Positions 7,069-12,092 of a DNA stretch of 12,092 bases are shown one piece after another (the first letter of the stretch is position 1; each line of letters opens with the position of its first letter). The stretch lies in NCBI GenBank assembly GCA_964595945.1, contig CAZQSL010000108.1, positions 1-12,092 of the forward strand, in the 5' to 3' direction. Under the pieces are notes generated by a model. It was given only the letters and a program-made list of their open reading frames with translations. It was not told the origin of the DNA and ran no database searches. The DNA comes from CAZQSL01 sp964595945 (GTDB lineage: Bacteria; UBP15; UBA6099; JAJRTR01). A program made the position numbers and the translations under genes.

Positions 7069-8295
7069 TTACTGACGGGATTCGGCGGGCGGCTCCTGAG
7101 GCGGCGGGGCTGGGGATGTGTCAGTGCCAGGAGTGGGAAGGGCATTTTCGGATGGTGCGGGCTGGGATGGTTCTGCGACAGATGCACCGGATTGATCGGG
7201 GATGGGCACGGTTTGAGTGGCGGCGGCAGGTATGGAATGGCGGCGACGTGGTTTTGCCGGATGGGTCATCTGTGTGAGGGGTATCTGGAAAAGACGGTTC
7301 TGATAGCCGGAGATGATATAGATGGGAGAATGCGGGCCGGCCTGAGCATAGAACTTGTTAGTGCCGGCAGGATGCCCGATGGCAAGGGTGCGGCTGGAGC
7401 CGCTGTCGAGGGTAAGTGTGACGAGTGTGTCAGGGATAGCGGTGCCGGTAGTGCCGGGGCGCTGGTCGGGCGAGATGCGGATGGCGCGGAGATGGGCGGC
7501 GGTACGGATTATGTGGTCGAGCAGTTGCTGGTTGGGCGCAAGATGGCGGCGCCGGTGGCAGCGCCAGGGGGACTTGTATGAGTCACGAGTGAAGGCGATT
7601 GTCTCGGAGGAGCCGGTGCAATTGTAGGTGCGGATGGGGATGGTGTCGGTGGCGTCTGGCGCGAGAAAACGGGTGGCCGTCTCGCGGCAGGCGCCTTTTC
7701 GCTTTATGGTGATGCCGGTGATGCCGTGAGGATCGAGTGAAAATATCGCGCGGTTGAGCCACTGGGATGGCGCCTGGGAAAGTTGGTAGAGTTTGATGTG
7801 AGAGGTGAATATGGTAGTGCCGGAGCCGGATGTCTGCATGCAGACTCCGTCCTGGAATGGCAATGAGCCAGAGCCTGCGCGTGCGGTAAGGATGGCAGCT
7901 CCGCCGCTGTCGTGGAGAGTGATGAGAGATTGACTGGCGGGCTCTCCCATGCAGCGGGCGATCTGCCATGAGTGGGTAATTGCCCGGGTGTTTTTTTCGG
8001 GGATGTGAAATGTGTCGAGAAATGCACGGATGGCATGTGCGTCGGCTGGTTTGTGGCGGTTGCCGCCGATTGTCCATTGGCCATGCCTGCGCGAAAGGAT
8101 AGTGGTGTGCGCTGGAGCCGAGATGACGATGCGGGAAACACTCGATGTGTCGATGCCTTCGGGGAGCGGCGGCGGAGGGACAAGCTGGCGGATGATGTGA
8201 CTGGGGGTGAACACTGCAAGTGAGAGCGCTGCCAGCAGTGATGCGGCGAAGGTGATTTTCAGGAAAGAGTATCCACGGCGCGGCCTGGGCTTCAT
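7069..8295 (-). CDS. Single-TM DUF4340-type protein
   Basis: A 408-residue protein. A basic N-terminus (MKPRPRRGY) and one hydrophobic segment (about 11-30) indicate a signal anchor with the rest outside the cytoplasm. Residues about 50-100 show the DUF4340 pattern: a short beta segment (SRIVISA), a W in HGQWTIGG, then KPADAHAIRAFLDTF. A second matching block is at about 290-340 (LVTLTLDSG, RTLAIGHPAGTNKFYAQ, IYIISGYQNRLFQIPL). The C-terminal 60 residues are a Pro/Ala/Ser-rich disordered tail. DUF4340 proteins usually follow GldG-like and ABC-2 permease genes; their biochemical role is not known. The ATG overlaps the TGA of the upstream peptidase-like gene (ATGA, 8292-8295), so translation is probably coupled. 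The DUF4340 assignment is by pattern and is moderately sure. No catalytic motif is seen. Confidence 0.75.
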   Translation of the reverse strand: MKPRPRRGYSFLKITFAASLLAALSLAVFTPSHIIRQLVPPPPLPEGIDTSSVSRIVISAPAHTTILSRRHGQWTIGGNRHKPADAHAIRAFLDTFHIPEKNTRAITHSWQIARCMGEPASQSLITLHDSGGAAILTARAGSGSLPFQDGVCMQTSGSGTTIFTSHIKLYQLSQAPSQWLNRAIFSLDPHGITGITIKRKGACRETATRFLAPDATDTIPIRTYNCTGSSETIAFTRDSYKSPWRCHRRRHLAPNQQLLDHIIRTAAHLRAIRISPDQRPGTTGTAIPDTLVTLTLDSGSSRTLAIGHPAGTNKFYAQAGPHSPIYIISGYQNRLFQIPLTQMTHPAKPRRRHSIPAAATQTVPIPDQSGASVAEPSQPAPSENALPTPGTDTSPAPPPQEPPAESRQ

Positions 8296-10607
8296 TGCAT
8301 GAGTTCCCGGGTGATGTATAGAGTGCGTTGGGCGCGTTCGTTGGCGAAATGCTGCTGGCTGACGGCCGGAGTGACGGCGGCTGCCTGTTTGTAGAGAGCC
8401 GTGGCCTGATTGTACAGGGCGGCATATTCGTAGTCCGAGGCGGTTTCGATGAGGATATCGTATTTTTTATTGGAAAATCCTTCTGCGTCTTCGACAAAGA
8501 CTTTTGTGAGTTTCATTTTCAGGTCGAGGATTTTGAATCGTTCTTTGCCGCTGTACAGTTCGGGTTTGATGCGTTTGGCTGCTTCGTAGTAGGGGATGGG
8601 AAAGAGGGGGTCTTCGGAAATGGCTCTGACGTAGGGTTCGTACCCTGGGTCTTTCAGGAGGTATGCGGCGAGGAGAAACGTGCGGATGCGCGGGCGTTGG
8701 GCGATGAGGAGTTGGGCGTGCGTATCTTCGGGGAGTTCGAAGGCGAGGCGTTTTTTCTGTCTGATCGCTGCCTGTGCGAGCGAATAATCGCCGGCAAGGG
8801 AGTAGGTGTAAGCGAGGAGTGAGAGAGATTTGTTGCGGGTACTGCCGGGGAGATTTTTGTTGGCGGCGGTTTTCGTCGCGAGGGTGACGGCCCTGGAGTA
8901 GTCGCTGTTTTCGATGAGTTTTTCGATTTCGACTGTCAGCCAGGAGGAATTATTGGTGAGAGCGAACAACCTGTCGCCGGTGGCGCTGCTTTCGGTGATG
9001 CGCGCGCAGGAGGCGGCTGATGAGTATGTCCGTGTGGATGGTGCGAAGTCGCCGCATGCGTGACCGATGCGGGGGCAGGTAGTGGTGAATGTGGGGGGGA
9101 GTTCGGCAATACTGTATTTAAATCGCGCGCGGCTGATTTCAGCCCGTGAAACGGGTATGCGCGAGAGCCAGTCGCGCCATTCGTCCGCGAGGATGGGGAG
9201 AGATTTCCCGAATGCTTTTTCGTAGGATGCGCCGCCGTAGAGCCTGAGGAATTTCTCGGAGCCGTATTTGTATATGAGATAACCGGAAAACGCGCCCGCC
9301 ATGTCGTAGGACTTCCACATGTTGCCTGAGGCAAATCCCTTGTTGGAGACTGCCTTGTGACCGCTGGAAATGACACCGGCTCTCTGTGCCGCCGCGAACT
9401 GGCGCTGAAAACCCGGGCCGAGATGGTAGTAGTGTTCGTAAGCTGTGGCGGCGCCTTCGAGCAATCCGAGGTTGGCGGGGATGCGCAGGGGTGAATCGTT
9501 GGCCTGGGCGAGGACTGCGTGGACGAGTTCGTGCTTGAATATGTTGTGCGGGTATTCGTCCTGAATGATGTTGATCTGAAATTTCCAGGGTTTTGAGAAG
9601 TAAGTATCCTTGAGACCAGTGAGGCGTGCGAGCTGCTGCGGATTTTCGTAGAGGAAAATATCGATGCTGCGATCTGGTTCGATGCCGGTTTCCGAGTAGA
9701 TTTCGGTAAGCCACCAGTCGGCATAGGCGGCGATGACCCGGGCGCGATCTCCGGGGAGCGTCTCTGGCGCATAGTGCAGGGTGGCATGTTTTGTGGGGTA
9801 TGTTTCGGAGAGTTCGCGAGAGAGCATGTTGTTGCCGAATCCGAGACCTGTTTCGTCGGGCACGATGATGAGGCAGATGAATATGAATGCCGCGACAAGT
9901 ACGGCGGTGGTGAGTCCGGCCTCGCCCTCGTATTGGGTGGCGCCGGATTTGACGGACCGTACGACGGCAATATGAGATGCGAATGCGAGGAGCGACACGG
10001 CGCTGAATGCGACCAGGATACGATAGCAGTAGAATGGCGTGTTGACGATAAGTTCTGAGCCGTAGACGCCGCTCGTCGAGACAAGCCCCGTGATTACGTT
10101 GTGCATCACCATGTGCGGACCGAAGTAAAATTCCGCGGCGGTGACTGCGAAGGTGGCAAGGAAGTACATGACAAAAAGAGACGCGCGGGCGGCGGTGCGC
10201 CTGAATAGCGCGCCTGCGAAGAATCCGAGTGCCGTGAAGTGCAGGACAACGGGGACAAGTATGAGCAGATAAATGTGGATCGCACCGAAGGTGTTGCAGC
10301 GGGTTACATATTGGGATTTGAGAAATATCGGGATCGAGAAAGCGGTTAGCTGCACGGCAGCGATGGTGATTGCCGCGAGGTAGTTCTTGACAAGCATGGT
10401 AAAGATGTGCGGGTCTTTTTCCCCTGTGAGAGACTGTGCGAAGCTGGTACCGCGGCGCACGCCGGCGGCAAAGCAGTAAGCCGAAAAAAACAGGGCGGCG
10501 GCGGCGGCTGTCTCATAGCCCGGCACTCCGAGCAGAGGCGAGCGTGCCATGAAACAGGCTGTCGTTACGAGCGCCACGAGTATAAACATATTGACGATAT
10601 ATGTCAA
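8292..10607 (-). CDS. Seven-TM protein with extracytoplasmic HExxH metallopeptidase-like domain and TPR-like C-terminus
   Basis: A 771-residue protein. About seven TM segments occupy residues 2-20, 32-50, 76-97, 106-132, 141-160, 192-214 and 231-249. Arg/Lys-rich loops (RR at 51-52, FRRTAAR at 135-141, RSVK at 217-220) alternate as the positive-inside rule predicts, placing everything after 250 outside. The domain at about 270-480 has H359-E-L-V-H363 and, 21 residues on, E384 in LLEGAATAY. This is the layout of gluzincin metallopeptidases such as the Peptidase_MA-like group: two His zinc ligands, a catalytic Glu and a third-ligand Glu. Residues 560-771 are helical and TPR-like. The only start that keeps TM1 complete is TTG at 10607, with GGAG (on the complement of 10618-10621) 10 nt upstream; ATG 10589 would remove six residues. 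The N-terminal part may be ABC-2-permease-like, but I cannot confirm this. The substrate is unknown. Confidence 0.8.
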   Translation of the reverse strand: MTYIVNMFILVALVTTACFMARSPLLGVPGYETAAAAALFFSAYCFAAGVRRGTSFAQSLTGEKDPHIFTMLVKNYLAAITIAAVQLTAFSIPIFLKSQYVTRCNTFGAIHIYLLILVPVVLHFTALGFFAGALFRRTAARASLFVMYFLATFAVTAAEFYFGPHMVMHNVITGLVSTSGVYGSELIVNTPFYCYRILVAFSAVSLLAFASHIAVVRSVKSGATQYEGEAGLTTAVLVAAFIFICLIIVPDETGLGFGNNMLSRELSETYPTKHATLHYAPETLPGDRARVIAAYADWWLTEIYSETGIEPDRSIDIFLYENPQQLARLTGLKDTYFSKPWKFQINIIQDEYPHNIFKHELVHAVLAQANDSPLRIPANLGLLEGAATAYEHYYHLGPGFQRQFAAAQRAGVISSGHKAVSNKGFASGNMWKSYDMAGAFSGYLIYKYGSEKFLRLYGGASYEKAFGKSLPILADEWRDWLSRIPVSRAEISRARFKYSIAELPPTFTTTCPRIGHACGDFAPSTRTYSSAASCARITESSATGDRLFALTNNSSWLTVEIEKLIENSDYSRAVTLATKTAANKNLPGSTRNKSLSLLAYTYSLAGDYSLAQAAIRQKKRLAFELPEDTHAQLLIAQRPRIRTFLLAAYLLKDPGYEPYVRAISEDPLFPIPYYEAAKRIKPELYSGKERFKILDLKMKLTKVFVEDAEGFSNKKYDILIETASDYEYAALYNQATALYKQAAAVTPAVSQQHFANERAQRTLYITRELMQ

Positions 10608-10637
10608 AAGAGTCGATCTCCGTGCAGTCTTGTTGCG

Positions 10638-10937
10638 CTATCCGGCGCCGTTTGTATCCGATCCGCCATCAACAGTGTCGCAAAAGGGACAACCGCCTGG
10701 AGGAGGGCCAGTAGGAGCCGGAGCCGGCGTTTGTGCGCCTGCCGGCTGCCTGATGACGTTGATCCCGAGGTCTTCGAGCGTGACTTCGCGGTGAAAGGCG
10801 AAACGGGATGCGGCCTTTCTCAACCGGACGCTTCCGCATTTCGAGCATCTGCGCGCGGAAACCCTGCCACCGCCGATGTGCTCGATGAATTCACTGACCG
10901 TCCCGCATTCGCGGCAGACATATTCGTAGACAGGCAT
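10638..10937 (-). CDS. FmdB-like zinc ribbon protein with extra C-terminal CxxC
   Basis: A 99-residue protein from ATG 10937. This start gives the family N-terminus MPVYEYVCRECG, whereas a more upstream in-frame start (10982) would add 15 residues unlike the family. An AAGG lies about 9 nt before the ATG. The zinc ribbon uses C8/C11 and C31/C34 (RRCSKCGS). After it comes a Pro/Ala-rich linker (about 65-81), then GGCPFCDTVDGG with a further CxxC (C83/C86) close to the C-terminus. It lacks the FKGSGFY segment seen in the fmdB gene at 1025. It is probably the first gene of the operon, with its stop 30 nt before the TTG start of the metallopeptidase-like gene. The function is unknown; the family is a putative regulator. 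Confidence 0.85.
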   Translation of the reverse strand: MPVYEYVCRECGTVSEFIEHIGGGRVSARRCSKCGSVRLRKAASRFAFHREVTLEDLGINVIRQPAGAQTPAPAPTGPPPGGCPFCDTVDGGSDTNGAG

Positions 10938-10957
10938 TGTGTCCGGCCTTTTCACGT

Positions 10958-11031
10958 GATTGTCAATCGTAGAGGAAGCCACCGCGCACGGGCCTTTGCC
11001 GAGCCAGCCCGGTCGCTACGATTGGATTGTC
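10958..11031. promoter_or_regulatory. Repeat cluster in the divergent promoter region
   Basis: Between the oppositely oriented operon (first ATG 10937) and kinase gene (ATG 11177) there are four GATTG half-sites. Two face each other in GATTG-T-CAATC (10958-10968) and two are in tandem, GATTGGATTG (11020-11029). A 9-bp inverted repeat, CAATCGTAG (10964-10972) and CTACGATTG (11016-11024), joins the groups, and GATTGTC occurs directly repeated at 10958-10964 and 11025-11031. Inside lies CGGGC (10989-10993) / GCCCG (11007-11011). This fits an operator for a dimeric or cooperative regulator, but no regulator is identified. In the rest of 10938-11176 I see no promoter boxes I can defend. Confidence 0.4.
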
Positions 11032-11176
11032 CTTCTCTTGATATTTTCATTGTTATCGCCGCAATGTGCAAGAGCTTGGGACGACGATTATGCAATTGTA
11101 TCCCGCGCCTGCTCATGGCCGGAACATCTTTCTCATTATATGAGTTTTACAATTAGTTGCTGACTGGAAAAACGAT

Positions 11177-12092
11177 ATGGACACACGGCAGGACAACACT
11201 CTCAAACACGACCTGAAAAGGCGCAAGCTCCACAGGCTCAGATGGCTCAACTCGCTGCGATGGTATGCGGTCATTGGAGTGGTCGCCGCTGTCATCACCG
11301 GCACTCTGTCACATCCGCTGTCGTTGCCGTTCGGCAATATAGCCCTTGTGCTCGGAGGCATAGCTTTAGCCAATCTCTTGTTCATCGCCATGTGCCGCCG
11401 CATCAACCCTGAAACCACCCCGATGAAAACGCTGCACAGAGTGATCGCGGTGGAAATCTTCACGGACTTCGCATTCCTCGCGCTATTGCTGCACTTCACG
11501 GGCGGCATCACCAATCTGTTCGCATTCATATACCTGTTTCACATCATTATCGCGGCAATACTGATCCAGAGCCGCAGGCTTGTGTACTCAGCCGCGGCAG
11601 TCGCTTGGCTGCTCATGCTGCTCATGGCCATCGGCGAAGCGTCAGACAGACTGGAGCACTACAGCATCGCCCCATTCATGCCGGCGAGCCTCTATCGTGA
11701 CACACTCTACATCGTCTATTTCACAGGGGTTTTCGCACTCGTGATGTTCGGCGCGGCATTCGTCACCTGCACTCTTTCGACAATGCTCAGAAAACGCGAA
11801 AAATACATCTCTCATCTCAAGGAAGAAGTCGAATCACGCAATCAGGCATGCGTCATGGCCAACGAAAAACTCATCCAGCTCGACCACGAAAAAACCCAGT
11901 TCATGAGAGTATCCGGCCACGAGATGAAGTCACCCATAAGCGCAGCCATAAGCATACTTCGCACGATCAGCGAAGGCTATCTCGACAATGATACCGCAAA
12001 ACTGCACGAAATGGTCGCCCTGTCGCTCAGCCGCTCCGAGGAAGCTCTCGGCATGGCCGAAGGCCTGCTCGACCTCGCACACGAAAAAACAA
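11177..12092 (+). CDS. Membrane sensor histidine kinase, RegB/PrrB-like (3' end outside window)
   Basis: 305 complete codons from ATG 11177, running off the right edge. The frame has a stop at 11141-11143 and no other start between. After a basic, soluble N-terminus (1-20), RWLNSLRWYAVIG (22-34) leads into a membrane domain of about six segments (about 28-45, 52-72, 88-107, 113-130, 135-152, 175-200). This matches the general plan of RegB/PrrB/ActS redox kinases, including the block TDFAFLALLLHFTGG (96-110). A coiled linker (about 203-240) and the H-box FMRVSGHEMKSPISAA (242-257) follow, with H248 the predicted autophosphorylated histidine. The N, G1 and G2 ATP-binding boxes lie beyond the window. 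In RegB the quinone-binding heptapeptide is GGxxNPF; here it is GGITNLF (109-115). The response regulator is not in the window. Transcription is divergent from the minus-strand operon. Confidence 0.9.
   Translation, partial: MDTRQDNTLKHDLKRRKLHRLRWLNSLRWYAVIGVVAAVITGTLSHPLSLPFGNIALVLGGIALANLLFIAMCRRINPETTPMKTLHRVIAVEIFTDFAFLALLLHFTGGITNLFAFIYLFHIIIAAILIQSRRLVYSAAAVAWLLMLLMAIGEASDRLEHYSIAPFMPASLYRDTLYIVYFTGVFALVMFGAAFVTCTLSTMLRKREKYISHLKEEVESRNQACVMANEKLIQLDHEKTQFMRVSGHEMKSPISAAISILRTISEGYLDNDTAKLHEMVALSLSRSEEALGMAEGLLDLAHEKT

Noticed and set aside
8936..10084. A 382-codon open frame inside the metallopeptidase-like gene, same strand, other frame
   Set aside because: Its product is dominated by Ser, Pro, Thr and His with no domain pattern. 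The overlapping frame has clear TM helices and a zinc motif, so this one is a composition shadow.
10960..11163. A 67-codon frame before the kinase with a hydrophobic, signal-peptide-like stretch
   Set aside because: Starts at GTG within the repeat cluster without a Shine-Dalgarno and has no recognisable mature part. The hydrophobic run can come from the T-rich promoter DNA.

Overview
The window (12,092 bp, moderately GC-rich, coding strands rich in C) looks like the chromosome of a Gram-negative-type bacterium. The genes are core or ordinary accessory functions: competence/recombination, DNA topology, chemotaxis, a sensor kinase and an envelope-protein operon. There is no phage, transposase, CRISPR, rRNA or tRNA. 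The lineage cannot be fixed from sequence alone. Divergent family members and cytoplasmic-membrane proteins with extracytoplasmic domains would fit a PVC-type (for example Lentisphaerota/Verrucomicrobiota) or similar deep-branching organism, but this is a low-confidence guess.

Layout. (1) 1-4892, plus strand: the 3' part of a TPR-repeat protein, a small FmdB-type zinc ribbon protein, dprA and topA. A hairpin followed by T-rich DNA lies between fmdB and dprA, and an AT-rich promoter candidate lies in front of topA. (2) 4893-5313: a gene-free stretch with a structured, T-rich, non-coding segment, then a very clear intrinsic terminator (5086-5115), then the leader of the next gene. (3) 5314-6735, plus strand: a methyl-accepting chemotaxis protein with a periplasmic single-Cache sensor and a reduced HAMP region. 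(4) 6736-7068: a convergent intergenic stretch with a long hairpin, a tandem 10-bp repeat and a further inverted repeat. (5) 10937-7069, minus strand: a compact three-gene operon encoding a second FmdB-type zinc ribbon protein, a seven-TM protein with an extracytoplasmic HELVH metallopeptidase-like domain, and a single-TM DUF4340-type protein. The last two overlap by ATGA. (6) 10938-11176: a divergent promoter region with a cluster of GATTG half-sites and a 9-bp inverted repeat. (7) 11177 to the right edge, plus strand: the N-terminal two-thirds or so of a multi-TM sensor histidine kinase resembling the RegB/PrrB type, cut after its H-box.

How the genes may work together. DprA (loading of incoming single-stranded DNA) and TopA (relaxation of negative supercoils) are a common neighbour pair. 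The MCP and the histidine kinase are independent sensory inputs with no partners in the window. The minus-strand operon is the least conventional part. DUF4340 proteins usually accompany GldG/ABC-2 transporter genes, but here the partner is a membrane-embedded metallopeptidase-like protein and no ABC ATPase is visible. This operon and the non-coding segment behind topA are the best candidates for something undescribed.
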